Notes: generated from the sequence alone by a model not told the origin. 64,000 bases of DNA from Micromonospora wenchangensis (GCF_002210435.1 NZ_MZMV01000024.1:40185-104184), one strand, 5' to 3'. Shown: positions 33,528 to 43,062, counted from the first letter of the stretch. Program-made: numbers and translations.

Positions 33528-34663
33528 CCCGGACCCTGCTGGTCACCAACGACTTCCCGCCCCGCCCCGGCGGCATCCAGTCGTTCGTGCACCACCTGGC
33601 GGTCCGCCAGCCACCCGGCTCGGTGGTGGTCTACGCCTCCAGCTGGCGCGACAGCGCCGGCTTCGACGCCGCGCAGCCCTTCCCCGTGGTCCGGGACGCG
33701 ACCCGGGTGCTGCTGCCCACCCCGCGGGTCGCCCGCCGCGCCGCCCGGCTGGCCCGGGAGCACGGCTGCGACACGGTGTGGTTCGGTGCCGCCGCCCCGC
33801 TGGGCCTGCTCGCCGGTGGGTTGCGCCGCCGGGCCGGCATCCGCCGCACGGTGGCGCTGACCCACGGTCACGAGGCCGGCTGGACGACGCTGCCGGGGGC
33901 CCGCGCCGTGCTGCGCCGGATCGGCCGGGACACCGACGTGGTCACGTACCTCGGCGACTACACCCGGGTACGGCTGGAGCGCGCCCTGCGCGGCGTCACC
34001 GAGCTGCACCGCCTCGCGCCCGGGGTCGACGTGGACACCTACCACCCCGGGGTGGACGGCGCGCCGGTGCGGGCCCGGCTCGGGCTGGCCGACCGGCCGG
34101 TGGTGGTCTGCGTCTCCCGGCTGGTCCCGCGCAAGGGCCAGGACATGCTGATCCGGGCCCTGCCGGCGATCCGCCGCCGGGTGCCCGACGCGGCGCTGCT
34201 GGTGGTCGGGGGCGGGCCGTACCGGGCGACGCTGGAGAAGCTGGCCCGGTCCACCGGGGTGGAACGCGACGTGGTGTTCACCGGCTCGGTGCCGTGGGAG
34301 GCGCTTCCCGCCCACTACGCGGCCGGTGACGTGTACGCGATGCCCTGCCGCACCCGCAACCGGGGGCTGGACGTCGAGGGGCTCGGCATCGTCTACCTGG
34401 AGGCGTCGGCGACCGGGCTGCCGGTGGTGGCCGGTGACTCCGGCGGCGCACCGGACGCGGTCCGCGAGGGCGAGACCGGGTACGTCGTGCCGGGGCGTGA
34501 CGTCGCCGTGCTCGCCGACCGGGTGGCCACCCTGCTCGCCGACCGGGACCTGGCCCGGCAGCTCGGCGCGGCCGGGCGGGCCTGGGTGGAGAAGGAGTGG
34601 CGCTGGGAGACCCAGGCCCGCCGCCTGACGGACCTGCTCACCGGCACCGCCGGCCCCGGCTGA
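33524..34663 (+). CDS. pimB: Phosphatidylinositol monomannoside mannosyltransferase, PimB-prime type
   Basis: A 379-residue GT-B fold (GT4) enzyme closely matching corynebacterial PimB-prime: TLLVTNDFPPRPGGIQSF at the N-terminus, DTVWFGAAAPL, THGHEAGW, SRLVPRKGQD and GLDVEGLGIVYLEASATGLP with the EX7E region near residue 290. It adds the second mannose (GDP-mannose donor) to PIM1 on the inner leaflet in PIM/lipoglycan synthesis. GTG 33524 overlaps the protease stop as GTGA. Micromonosporaceae make PIMs, which fits. No other pim gene is in the window. Confidence 0.88.
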   Translation: MTRTLLVTNDFPPRPGGIQSFVHHLAVRQPPGSVVVYASSWRDSAGFDAAQPFPVVRDATRVLLPTPRVARRAARLAREHGCDTVWFGAAAPLGLLAGGLRRRAGIRRTVALTHGHEAGWTTLPGARAVLRRIGRDTDVVTYLGDYTRVRLERALRGVTELHRLAPGVDVDTYHPGVDGAPVRARLGLADRPVVVCVSRLVPRKGQDMLIRALPAIRRRVPDAALLVVGGGPYRATLEKLARSTGVERDVVFTGSVPWEALPAHYAAGDVYAMPCRTRNRGLDVEGLGIVYLEASATGLPVVAGDSGGAPDAVREGETGYVVPGRDVAVLADRVATLLADRDLARQLGAAGRAWVEKEWRWETQARRLTDLLTGTAGPG

Positions 34664-34705
34664 ACCGCCGGCCGACCAGCCTCGGAACGAGCCTCCGGCG
34701 GTGGG

Positions 34706-36466
34706 TCAGCGGATCTGTTCGAGGATGCGGGCGGCGGGGGCCGGCTTGCCGAAGTGCCAGCCCTGGCCGGTGTCGCAGCCGATGGCACGCAGCAGGTCGG
34801 CCTGGTCGGCGGTCTCCACCCCCTCGGCGGTGACGGTCAGGTCCAGCGCGTGGGCCAGCGACACCAGCGAGGCCAGGATCTGCTCGTCGTTGCGGCTGGC
34901 CGGGTCGGCCTGCGGGCTGCGCAGCCGGGTCACGAACTCGCCGGCCACCTTCAGCTCGGTGACCGGCAGGTCCCGCAGGTAGACCAGGTTGCTGTAGCCG
35001 GTGCCGAAGTCGTCGATGGCGATCCGGACACCCAGGTCGTTGAGCATCCGCAGGGACCGGACCGGGTCCTCCCCGCCGGTGCTCATCATGGTGCTCTCGG
35101 TGATCTCCAACTGGAGCCGTTGCGGCGGCAGGCCGGTCTGCGCCAGCAACCCGCGCACCTCCTGCACCAGGTCGGGGCGGTGGACCTGCCGGACGGCGAG
35201 GTTGACGCTGACGAACGGGGCCGGCCCACCGCCGGCCGCCCAGCTCTCGGCCTCCCGGCACGCCTCGGCGAGCACCCAACCGCCGAGCCGGACGATCAGC
35301 CCGGTCTCCTCGGCCAGGCCGATGAAGCTGTCCGGGCCGAGCACCCCCAGCTCGGGGTGCCGCCAGCGGACCAGCGCCTCCACCCCGACCACGGTGCCGT
35401 CCCGCAGTGACGTCAGCGGCTGGTAGTCCAGGAAGAACTCGCCCCGGTCCAGGGCGGCGGGGATGGCCGCCGACAGGGCGTACCGGGCCAGCTCGGTGCG
35501 GTGCCGGGCCGGGTCGAACAGCGCCCAGCGGGCACCGCCGGCCGCCTTGGCCCAGTGCAGGGTGCTGTCGGCGGCCCGCATCAACTCACCCGGGGTGGTG
35601 CCGGCCACCGGCCGTTCCACGATGCCCGCGCTGGCGGTGACGGTCAGCTCGTGCCCCTCGACCAGGGCCGGCTCGGCGACCGCGGCGAGCGCCGCCTCCG
35701 CCACCTTCACCACGTCGTCGGTGCCGTCGGTGTGCTCGACGAGGACGACGAACTCGTCACCGCCGAGGCGGGCCACCAGGTGCTCGCCGAGGGCCCGGCT
35801 CAGCCGCTGCGCCACCTGCACCAGCAGGGCGTCGCCGAGCTGGTGGCCGAGGGAGTCGTTGACCACCTTGAACCGGTCGAGGTCGAGGAAACACACCCCC
35901 ACCCGGGCGGTACCCCGCCCGGGGACGGTGAGGGCGGTGGCGAGCCGCTCGGTGAACAGGGCGCGGTTGGGCAGGTCGGTGAGCGGGTCGTGGGTGGCCT
36001 GGTGGCGGAAGCGGGACTCGCTGTCGCGCAGCGCCCGTTCGGCCTGGGCGCGGGCCACCATCGCCGCCCGCCGGATGGACTCCTGCTCGTCGAGGGTCCG
36101 GTCGCGCAGCGCGCGGGCGTACCCGGTGGTGATGGTGGCGAGCAACCGGGCCAGCCGGTCGGAGATGTCGTCGCCGACCAGGCCGAGGTCGCGCAGCAGG
36201 CGGAGCTGGACGACCTCGACGGTACGCCCCAGCCCCTCCGCCGAGGCGATGTGCGCGGCCACCAGCTCCGCACCCACCTGGTGACCGATGCGCGGGTCGA
36301 ACGGCTCGGCCCGCAGCGCGGCGGCCAGCCGTACGGTGAGCCGTTGCAGCAGCTCCTCCAGCTGGGCCTGGGTCATCGGCAGGTAGCTGGTGCCGGAGAC
36401 CGCCTTGGCCCAGGCGCGGGCGAACGTGCCCGGGCAGGACGCCCGGGGGCCCGCCGGCTCACCCAT
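34706..36466 (-). CDS. Diguanylate cyclase/phosphodiesterase (GGDEF-EAL)
   Basis: A 586-residue soluble protein: N-terminal helical region (1-150) without membrane helices, GGDEF domain with ARLGGDEFVVL near residue 235, and EAL domain with VGVEALVRWRHPE, EITES, DDFGTGYS and AEGVET. Both active-site signatures are intact except the LKID segment, which reads LKVAGEFV, so the usual Asp is absent. It would make and/or degrade c-di-GMP. ATG 36466 overlaps the upstream methyltransferase stop by 8 bases; ATG 36376 is an alternative. Confidence 0.88.
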   Translation of the reverse strand: MGEPAGPRASCPGTFARAWAKAVSGTSYLPMTQAQLEELLQRLTVRLAAALRAEPFDPRIGHQVGAELVAAHIASAEGLGRTVEVVQLRLLRDLGLVGDDISDRLARLLATITTGYARALRDRTLDEQESIRRAAMVARAQAERALRDSESRFRHQATHDPLTDLPNRALFTERLATALTVPGRGTARVGVCFLDLDRFKVVNDSLGHQLGDALLVQVAQRLSRALGEHLVARLGGDEFVVLVEHTDGTDDVVKVAEAALAAVAEPALVEGHELTVTASAGIVERPVAGTTPGELMRAADSTLHWAKAAGGARWALFDPARHRTELARYALSAAIPAALDRGEFFLDYQPLTSLRDGTVVGVEALVRWRHPELGVLGPDSFIGLAEETGLIVRLGGWVLAEACREAESWAAGGGPAPFVSVNLAVRQVHRPDLVQEVRGLLAQTGLPPQRLQLEITESTMMSTGGEDPVRSLRMLNDLGVRIAIDDFGTGYSNLVYLRDLPVTELKVAGEFVTRLRSPQADPASRNDEQILASLVSLAHALDLTVTAEGVETADQADLLRAIGCDTGQGWHFGKPAPAARILEQIR

Positions 36467-37268
36467 CGAGACGCCCGACGCCGCCGAGGAAGACGGCCTG
36501 CTCGGCGTTCTCGGCGCTCTCCGGCGTCTCGGGCCGCCACTGCGGCACCCAGACCACCCCGGGGTCGACGATCGTGAAGCCGTCGAAGAACGCGGTCAGC
36601 TCGCTCCGGCTGCGGATGCACAGCGGGCTGTCGGTACGCCGGTAGACCCGTTCCGCCTCGGCCCGTTCGGCCCCGCCCCGGGTGTCGTCGCTGGCCTGGG
36701 AGAGGACCAGGAAACTGCCCGGGGCGAGCGCCGCGCGCAACGTCCGCAGGATGTCCTCGGGATGGTCGGAGTGCGGGATGAAGTGCAGCACCGCCACGAT
36801 CATCACGGCCACCGGCTGGGAGAAGTCGATCAGCCGGGTCACCTCGGGGTGCGCCAGGATCGCCTCCGGCCGGCGCAGGTCCTCCTGCACGACGGTGGCG
36901 GTGGGGTTGCCGGCGAGGATCTCCTGGCTGTGCGCGACGGCGACCGGGTCGACGTCGACGTAGACCACCCGGGCCCGCGGGTCGGCCCGCTGGGCGATCT
37001 CGTGCACGTTGCCGACGGTGGGGATGCCGGAGCCGATGTCGAGGAACTGGCGGATGCCGGAGTCGACCAGGTGCTGCACCACCCGGCGCAGGAAGGCCCG
37101 GTTGGCCTGGGCCATCAGCGGCGCGTCGGGCACCGCCTCCACCATCGCCCGGGCGGCCACCCGGTCGGCGGCGAAGTTGTGCGAGCCGCCGAGGTAGTAG
37201 TCGTACATGCGGGCGACGCTGGGGCGTTCGATGTCGATGTCGTCGGGTGCCCAGTTCGGTCGCTGCAT
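36459..37268 (-). CDS. SAM-dependent methyltransferase, DUF574 (PF04672) type
   Basis: A 269-residue protein with the family start (WAPDDIDIERPSVARMYDYY), LGGSHNFAADR, FLDIGSGIPTVGNVHEIAQ (SAM-binding glycine motif near residue 80) and ARVVYVDVDPVAVAHS. This family is greatly expanded in Streptomyces and Micromonospora; substrates are largely unknown. ATG 37268 has AAAGGGG 6 bases upstream. The GGDEF-EAL gene overlaps its end, so both are probably on one transcript. Confidence 0.88.
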   Translation of the reverse strand: MQRPNWAPDDIDIERPSVARMYDYYLGGSHNFAADRVAARAMVEAVPDAPLMAQANRAFLRRVVQHLVDSGIRQFLDIGSGIPTVGNVHEIAQRADPRARVVYVDVDPVAVAHSQEILAGNPTATVVQEDLRRPEAILAHPEVTRLIDFSQPVAVMIVAVLHFIPHSDHPEDILRTLRAALAPGSFLVLSQASDDTRGGAERAEAERVYRRTDSPLCIRSRSELTAFFDGFTIVDPGVVWVPQWRPETPESAENAEQAVFLGGVGRLDG

Positions 37269-37414
37269 CCCCAACCCCTTTGTCGAGTGCCACCGCGAAC
37301 ATGGTCGACCGTGCGGTTCACCCGGGTATTCTGCCCGCCCACCGCCCGGGTGCAAAGACCGCGATCAGTGCGCGACCGGCCCCTCACCGGGCGCAGTCGA
37401 ACCGGTGGTGTGCC

Positions 37415-37455
37415 GATGGCAGGCCCGGGTTCGGGGTGGACCCGGGCCTGCCATC
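37415..37455 (-). terminator. Terminator after the response regulator operon
   Basis: Perfect 16-bp stem (37415-37430 with 37440-37455) and a 9-base loop, 19 bases beyond the response regulator stop on the minus strand. Confidence 0.8.
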
Positions 37456-37474
37456 CCGGCGGGGTGACCCCGCC

Positions 37475-38143
37475 TCAGAACTTCGGGGCGTCCGGCGCCT
37501 CGAGCAGGCCCAGCCGCAGGGCGGTCATCAGCGCCTGCGCCCGGTTGGCCGCGCCCAGCTTCTCGTAGAGCTTCGAGATGTGGGTCTTGGCGGTCGACTC
37601 GCTGACGAAGAGCTGCTTGGCGATGCCGGCCACGCTCATGCCGTCGGCGAGCAGCCGCAGCACCTGCCCCTCGCGGGGGGACAGCTGCGGGCCGGACGGG
37701 GCCAGCCGGCGCTTCATCGCCTCGGCCAGGTCGGCGGCGGTGAACGCGCTGGGGGAGGAGGCGGCGTGCCGGGCGGCGGCCACCACCTCGTCGGCCGGCG
37801 CGGTCTTCGGCACGAAGGCGCTCGCCCCCGCCTCCAACGCGCCGAAGAGCTGGTCGTCACCGGCGTACATGGTGAGCACCACGATGCCCATCGACGCGCT
37901 GGACTTGCGCAGCGCCCGGGTGGCCTCCAGGCCGCTGCCGTCGGGAAGCCGCAGATCCATGATCACGACGTCCGGTTGCAGCGCGCCGGCCTGGCGCACA
38001 CCCTCCGCCGCCGTGGCGGCCTCGCCGACGACCTCGAACTGACGGTCCCGCTCGAAGGCGTGCCGCAGCCCCTTGCGGATCAGATCGTGATCGTCGACAA
38101 GGAGGACCTTGGTACGGGTGGCCGGTGTCGGGCTTGTGGTCAT
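37475..38143 (-). CDS. NarL/LuxR-type response regulator
   Basis: A 222-residue regulator: receiver domain (residues 10-125) with VLLVDDHDLIRKGL, phospho-Asp in VVIMDLRLPDGSG and Lys in FVPKTAP; LuxR HTH (about 155-215) with LSPREGQVLRLLADG and VSESTAKTHISKLYEKLGA. ATG 38143 has a GGAG 10 bases upstream. It follows the histidine kinase at 7 bases and is its cognate partner. Similar to the LnrK/DesR-like clade in which kinase and regulator control membrane-related genes, but the target here is unknown. Confidence 0.92.
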   Translation of the reverse strand: MTTSPTPATRTKVLLVDDHDLIRKGLRHAFERDRQFEVVGEAATAAEGVRQAGALQPDVVIMDLRLPDGSGLEATRALRKSSASMGIVVLTMYAGDDQLFGALEAGASAFVPKTAPADEVVAAARHAASSPSAFTAADLAEAMKRRLAPSGPQLSPREGQVLRLLADGMSVAGIAKQLFVSESTAKTHISKLYEKLGAANRAQALMTALRLGLLEAPDAPKF

Positions 38144-38150
38144 CCTCGAA

Positions 38151-39842
38151 TTACTCCACTTCTGCTGCTGCGCTGCCACGCACGTTATCGCGCCGGGGCG
38201 ACGAACCCACCACCACCGCCACGGTCGTACCACTGGGTTGCCGGGGACTGATCTCCAACCGGCCCCGGATACGTTCCGCCCTCTCCGCCATGATCGCAAG
38301 GCCGTAGTGACCGTCGGTGCGCTGGTCACCGATGCCGTGACCGTCATCCGACACTTCAATTTGCGCGTACGGGGGGTCCACCTCGCAGGTGACCCAGAGA
38401 TTCGACGCCCCGGCGTGCTTGCGGGCGTTGGTCACCGCCTCCTGGGCGATGCGCAGCAACTCGGCCTCGGTGGCGGCCGGCAGCCGGGCGGTCGACTCGT
38501 CAAGTGACAGGTGCACCCGCAGGCCCCCCGACGCGCCTACGGTACGGGCGTACTCGGCGATCGCCGCCGCCAGGCCGCCGTGCCGGTCGACCTCGCTGCG
38601 CAGCTCGAACAGGCTCAGCCGCAGCTCGGTGATCACCCGGGTCACCTCGGCGCGCAGGGTGCGCAGCGCCTCGGCGGTCTCCTTCGGGTCCTCGTCGACG
38701 TAGGCCAGCGCGTTGTCGATGCCGTAGCCGACCATCACCAGCTCCTGCGCCACCCCGTCGTGGATCTCCCGGGCTAGTCGCTGCCGCTCCTCGTTGGTGG
38801 CCAGCGACCGCACCTCGTCGAAGAGCAGCGCCGCCTCCAGGCGCAACGCCGCCGGGCCGGTCAGCGCGGTCACCCGGGACACCACCGGCGGCGGGTAGGC
38901 GTGCGCCGCGTCCGCCTCCAGCACCACCAGGCCGACCGTGCGGACCCCGGCGACCAGCGGCACGATCAGCGCCGAGACGTCCCCGCCGGTGTGCGAGCGG
39001 GCCTGCGACCGGGCCGAGGTCTGCGGCTGCTGGCTGGCCCAGGCGTCGGCGATCGCCGAGTCGGCGTCCAGCGTCGTCTCCCAGTCGACCCGGTCCACCC
39101 CGACCTGGGCGAGCACCACCAGCCGCCCGCCGCCGCTGGCCGACAGCACCGCGCCCCGGTTGCCGGGGGCGACGGTACGCAGCTCCTCCAGCAGGTGTTC
39201 GGAGATGCCGCCCGGGTCGAGGGTGGCCCCGGGTAGCTGCCGGGCGACCGTACGCAGCTGGGTCAGCAGCCGGGTCGCCTCGGCGTACGGCTGGGGCTTG
39301 CCGTCGGCCCGGACCCGCATCACCTGGTGCAGCGTGCCGGCGGCGTAGAGGCCGAGCCCGGCGAGGATCAGCCACTGCGCGCAGACCGCCAGGTAACCGG
39401 GCTGGCCGAGCTGCCGTCCACCGTCGACCTCGGTGAAGGCCCCCGCCACCAGCAGGGTGGCCGCGGTGACCCCGAGCAGCACCGCGCCCTCGCGGAACTG
39501 CCGGCGCAGCGCGGTGACGGTCACCGGCACCGCCAGGTAGGGCAGCACCGCCGAGGCGCCCAGCCCGCCGACCGACGAGCCGAGGGCGGAGGAGACGGCG
39601 ACCTGGCTGGCGGCCAGCCCGATCACCACCGCCTCGGCGAGCCGGCTCAGCGGGCCGAGCAGCCGGTGCTCGGGGGCGAGCAGGGCGGGCGCTCCGGCGG
39701 CCGCCAGCAGGGCGATCCACCAGAGCTGGGCGGGATCGCGGGTGGCGATCAGGGTCAGTGCGCCGACCAGCGCGAGCATCACCGCACGCGCGGCGGCGGC
39801 GACGGGACGCGTCTGGGGGCGGACGGCTGTGGAGGCGGGCAC
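38151..39842 (-). CDS. Membrane sensor histidine kinase (HisKA_3 type)
   Basis: A 563-residue kinase. The N-terminal part (to about 170) has some five or six helices, followed by a GAF-like domain (190-350), HisKA_3 dimerisation domain with LAREIHDGVAQELVMVGYG (phospho-His near 365), and HATPase domain with EAVTNARKHAGA (N box) and VSDDGHGIGD (G1). GTG 39842 is used; upstream frame is open but without family resemblance and no clear ribosome site. Encoded between an acyl-CoA ligase (14 bases upstream) and its response regulator. Confidence 0.9.
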   Translation of the reverse strand: MPASTAVRPQTRPVAAAARAVMLALVGALTLIATRDPAQLWWIALLAAAGAPALLAPEHRLLGPLSRLAEAVVIGLAASQVAVSSALGSSVGGLGASAVLPYLAVPVTVTALRRQFREGAVLLGVTAATLLVAGAFTEVDGGRQLGQPGYLAVCAQWLILAGLGLYAAGTLHQVMRVRADGKPQPYAEATRLLTQLRTVARQLPGATLDPGGISEHLLEELRTVAPGNRGAVLSASGGGRLVVLAQVGVDRVDWETTLDADSAIADAWASQQPQTSARSQARSHTGGDVSALIVPLVAGVRTVGLVVLEADAAHAYPPPVVSRVTALTGPAALRLEAALLFDEVRSLATNEERQRLAREIHDGVAQELVMVGYGIDNALAYVDEDPKETAEALRTLRAEVTRVITELRLSLFELRSEVDRHGGLAAAIAEYARTVGASGGLRVHLSLDESTARLPAATEAELLRIAQEAVTNARKHAGASNLWVTCEVDPPYAQIEVSDDGHGIGDQRTDGHYGLAIMAERAERIRGRLEISPRQPSGTTVAVVVGSSPRRDNVRGSAAAEVE

Positions 39843-39856
39843 GTGACGGATCGTAG

Positions 39857-41656
39857 TCAGCCTTGGTAGATCTCCGCGATCTCGGCCGCGTACGTCTTGT
39901 GGACGACCTGCCGCTTGACCTTCAGCGAGGGGGTCAACTCGCCGGTCGCCTCGGTGAAGTCGCGGGGCAGGATGCGGAACACCTTGATCGCCTCGGCCTT
40001 GGAGACGGCCAGGTTGGCGGTGTCCACCGCGCCCTGGATCTCGGCGCGCAGCGCGTCGTGCGCCACGAGCTGTGCGACCGGGGTGTCCTCGGGCAGGCCG
40101 TGCGCGGCCAGCCACTTCGGCAGCGCCTCCTCGTCGACGGTGACCAGGGCGGCGATGAACGGCTGCCGGTCGCCGACCACCAGGCACTGGCTGACCAGCG
40201 GATGCGCCCGGACCTGGTCCTCCAGCACCGCCGGGGCGACGTTCTTCCCGGCGGCCGTCACGATGATCTCCTTCTTGCGGCCGGTGATGCTCAGGAAGCC
40301 GTCGTCGTCGAGGTGCCCCAGGTCGCCGGTGCGGAACCAGCCGTCGGTGAGGGCCTCGGCGGTGGCCGCCTCGTTCTTCCAGTAGCCCTGGAAGATCAGG
40401 TCACCGGCGATCAGGATCTCGCCGTCGTCGGCGATCCGGATCGTCACGCCGGGCAGCGGCCGGCCGACGGTGCCGATCTTCGTGCCGGTGGGCAGGTTGG
40501 CCGCGGCGGCGGGGGAGGTCTCGGTGAGGCCGTACCCCTCGCAGATGGTCACCCCGATGCCCCGGAAGAAGTGCCCGAGCCGGGCGCCGAGCGGGGCACC
40601 ACCGGAGATCGCGTCCCGGCACCGGCCGCCGAGGGCGGCCCGCAGCCTGCGGTAGACCAGCCGGTCGAAGACCGCGTGCTGGGCGCGCAGCGCGAACCCG
40701 GGACCGCCCGGGGTCTCCTGCGCCTCGCTCCAGGCGATCGCGACCTTCTCCGCCCGGTCGAAGATCGCGCCCTTGCCGTCGGCCTCGGCCTTCTGCCGGG
40801 CGCCGTTGTAGACCTTCTCGAAGACCCGCGGCACCGACAGCACGAACGTCGGCCGGAACTCCTGGAGCTGGGCGACCAGGTCCCGGGTGTCGGCGCAGTG
40901 CGCCATCGTGGCCCGCGCCTGCACCACCCCGATCTGGATCAGCCGGGCGAAGGCGTGCGCCAACGGCAGGAACAGCAGGGTCGAGGCGCCCGGCCGGAAC
41001 AGGTTCGGCAGCACCGGCACCGCGTTGGCGATGTCGGCGTACATGTTGCGGTGGGTCAGCACGCAGCCCTTGGGGCGGCCGGTGGTGCCGCTGGTGTAGA
41101 TGATCGTGGCGACGTCGGCGGCGCGGACCGAGGTGCGGCGGCGCTCGATCTCCTCCGGGTCGACCGACGTGCCGGCGGCGACGATCTCGTCGACCCCGCC
41201 CAGCTCGATCTGCCAGACGTCGCGCAGCTCGGGCAGCCGGTCGCGGATCCCGGCGACCAGGGTGGCGTGGCTGTTGCTCTCCACCACCACCGCGACCGCG
41301 CCGGAGTCGGCGAGGATCCAGGCGGCCTGTTCGGCGCTGGAGGTCTCGTAGATCGGCACGGTGACCGCGCCGGCGGCCCAGATGGCGTAGTCGAGCAGGG
41401 TCCACTCGTAGCGGGTGCGGCTCATCAGGGCGACCCGGTCGCCGGGGGAGACCCCCGCGCCGGCCAGCCCCCGGGCCACCGCGACCACCTCGTCGCGGAA
41501 CTGCCGGCAGGTGACGTCGGCCCCGGCGCGGCCCTCGACGGCGGGCCTGACGAACTGCACCGCGTCCGGCGCGGCCTCGGCGTTGTCCCAGACCGGGTCG
41601 GTCAGGTTTGCCGCGTCGCCGATGGTGACGATCGGCGGGACGGAGAACTCGCGCAC
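39857..41656 (-). CDS. Long-chain acyl-CoA synthetase (FadD15-like)
   Basis: A 599-residue ANL-superfamily enzyme: YTSGTTGRPKG (AMP-binding) near residue 195, LPLAHAFARL, SGGAPLGARLGHFF, GYGLTETSP near 365, GWFRTGDLGHLDDDG and ITGRKKEIIVTAAGKN. It activates a fatty acid with ATP and CoA. GTG 41656 has GAGGG 8 bases upstream and fits better than GTG 41662, which abuts the site. FadD15 (Rv2187) sits beside pimB and an SRPBCC gene in M. tuberculosis, as here. Likely first gene of an operon with a two-component system. Confidence 0.92.
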   Translation of the reverse strand: MREFSVPPIVTIGDAANLTDPVWDNAEAAPDAVQFVRPAVEGRAGADVTCRQFRDEVVAVARGLAGAGVSPGDRVALMSRTRYEWTLLDYAIWAAGAVTVPIYETSSAEQAAWILADSGAVAVVVESNSHATLVAGIRDRLPELRDVWQIELGGVDEIVAAGTSVDPEEIERRRTSVRAADVATIIYTSGTTGRPKGCVLTHRNMYADIANAVPVLPNLFRPGASTLLFLPLAHAFARLIQIGVVQARATMAHCADTRDLVAQLQEFRPTFVLSVPRVFEKVYNGARQKAEADGKGAIFDRAEKVAIAWSEAQETPGGPGFALRAQHAVFDRLVYRRLRAALGGRCRDAISGGAPLGARLGHFFRGIGVTICEGYGLTETSPAAAANLPTGTKIGTVGRPLPGVTIRIADDGEILIAGDLIFQGYWKNEAATAEALTDGWFRTGDLGHLDDDGFLSITGRKKEIIVTAAGKNVAPAVLEDQVRAHPLVSQCLVVGDRQPFIAALVTVDEEALPKWLAAHGLPEDTPVAQLVAHDALRAEIQGAVDTANLAVSKAEAIKVFRILPRDFTEATGELTPSLKVKRQVVHKTYAAEIAEIYQG

Positions 41657-41824
41657 CTGCACTCCCTCGTGCTCGCACTGGCCGGGCCGACCACGGGCCG
41701 GCATGGTCGAAACCTACCCGGCCGGCCGGGCGGACGCGCCAGCCAGGTTGCCCGGCCACCGGCCCGACCCCTGCCCGGGGGGTGGAGCGGGGCATCCGTC
41801 GGGCGCGCCGGGTAGCCTCCCCCC

Positions 41825-42277
41825 ATGGCGGACTCCTCCACCCAGTCGATCGTCATCGGCGCGTCACCGGACCGGGTCGCGGCGGTCGTGTGCGACTTCG
41901 CGCGCTACCCCGAGTGGACCGAGGCGGTGCGCCGGACCGAGGTCGTCGAGGAGTACGAGGACGGTTACGCCAGCCAGGTCCGGTTCACCATCGACGCCGG
42001 GGTGATGGCCGACGAGTACGTGCTGGCCTACGAGTACGCCGAGGACCTGTCCCGCATCGAGTGGCACCTGGTGACGCCGTCGAAGATGCAGAAGTCCCAG
42101 CGTGGCTCGTACGACCTGGTCGGCAACGCGGACGGCACCTGCACGGTGACCTACACGCTGGAGGTCGAGTTGTCGGTGGGCATGCTCGGCATGTTTCGCC
42201 GCAAGGCCGAGAAAATGATCATGGATACGGCGTTGAAGCAGCTCAAGCGCCGGGTAGAAGCAACCGGTGCGGCGTAG
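41825..42277 (+). CDS. SRPBCC (START-like) family protein
   Basis: A 150-residue single-domain protein with the polyketide-cyclase/dehydrase pattern: VIGASPDRVAAVVCDFARYP at the N-terminus, WHLVTPSKMQKSQRGSYDL in the middle and a long C-terminal helix (FRRKAEKMIMDTALKQLKRR). The fold makes a hydrophobic ligand cavity. Counterpart of Rv2185c (TB16.3), which lies near FadD15. The divergent placement to the acyl-CoA ligase suggests a lipid ligand, but this is inference. ATG 41825 follows a run of CCTCCCCCC. Confidence 0.85.
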   Translation: MADSSTQSIVIGASPDRVAAVVCDFARYPEWTEAVRRTEVVEEYEDGYASQVRFTIDAGVMADEYVLAYEYAEDLSRIEWHLVTPSKMQKSQRGSYDLVGNADGTCTVTYTLEVELSVGMLGMFRRKAEKMIMDTALKQLKRRVEATGAA

Positions 42278-42314
42278 CGACGCGACGGCCGGCGACACGA
42301 CGGAGGAGCCGACC

Positions 42315-42989
42315 ATGGGCGCAACGGAACCGGGCTCGGCCCGGGAGGAAGCGGAACGGCTGGTCGCCACGCTGCTCGCGACGGCCCGGCTGGCGTCCGC
42401 CGGCTCCGGTTCGGGGTCCGGGCCGTGGGGTCCGCTCGGTGGGATCGTCTCGGGTGTCCTCGGTCACAGTGCCGGCCCGTCCCGGTCGCCCGGCGGCAGC
42501 CACCGGGCGGAGGGTTTCGCCACCGGATCCGCCGAGTGCTGCATCTGTCCGATCTGCCGGGCGGTCGCCGCCCTGCGCGATCCCAGTCCCGAATTCGCCG
42601 AGCGGCTCGCCACCGGCGCGGGGGATCTGGCGGCCGGCGTCGCCAGCCTGATGCGCGCGTTCGCCCCGCCCGGAGCCGGGGAAGCACCCCCCGGGGCGTC
42701 AGGTGACGCCGCCGCGCCGACCGGCCCGTCCGATTCCGGAGCCGATCATGTGTGGCGCGAGGCCACCCGCACCGGGCATGATTCTGCGTCGGCGCCGGAG
42801 CGGGACGTCTGGTCCGCCGCCACCCGGGCGGAGGACGCGGTCGAACCGGCCGCCGCCGCACCGCCCGTCGACGACGCCGGGCCGGCCGCGCCGGCCCAGC
42901 AGGTCCGGCCCGCGGCCGACGGTCCCGTGGTGCCCACCTCGCGCGCGCCGGCCGGCGCGGACGGGGACGCACCAGGCGACGGGGCCTGA
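42315..42989 (+). CDS. Hypothetical protein with a CxxC motif and disordered tail
   Basis: A 224-residue protein. The N-terminal half (to about 125) has a short helix, a Gly/Ser-rich stretch and the segment ECCICPICRAVAALRDPSPE (four Cys), followed by a helix LATGAGDLAAGVASLM; the rest is Ala/Pro/Asp-rich and probably disordered, with WREATRTG and WSAATRAE repeats. GGAGGAG lies 6 bases before ATG 42315; the in-frame ATG-less extension upstream has no site. Actinobacteria often carry such a gene between an SRPBCC protein and a ROK kinase. Function unknown. Confidence 0.65.
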   Translation: MGATEPGSAREEAERLVATLLATARLASAGSGSGSGPWGPLGGIVSGVLGHSAGPSRSPGGSHRAEGFATGSAECCICPICRAVAALRDPSPEFAERLATGAGDLAAGVASLMRAFAPPGAGEAPPGASGDAAAPTGPSDSGADHVWREATRTGHDSASAPERDVWSAATRAEDAVEPAAAAPPVDDAGPAAPAQQVRPAADGPVVPTSRAPAGADGDAPGDGA

Positions 42990-43062
42990 CCACCGGACAT
43001 CCCGGCAGCGTACGGCCGGTTTCGGCCGATGTCGGGCAGCACAGCAGAGGGGAGTGGCCGCG

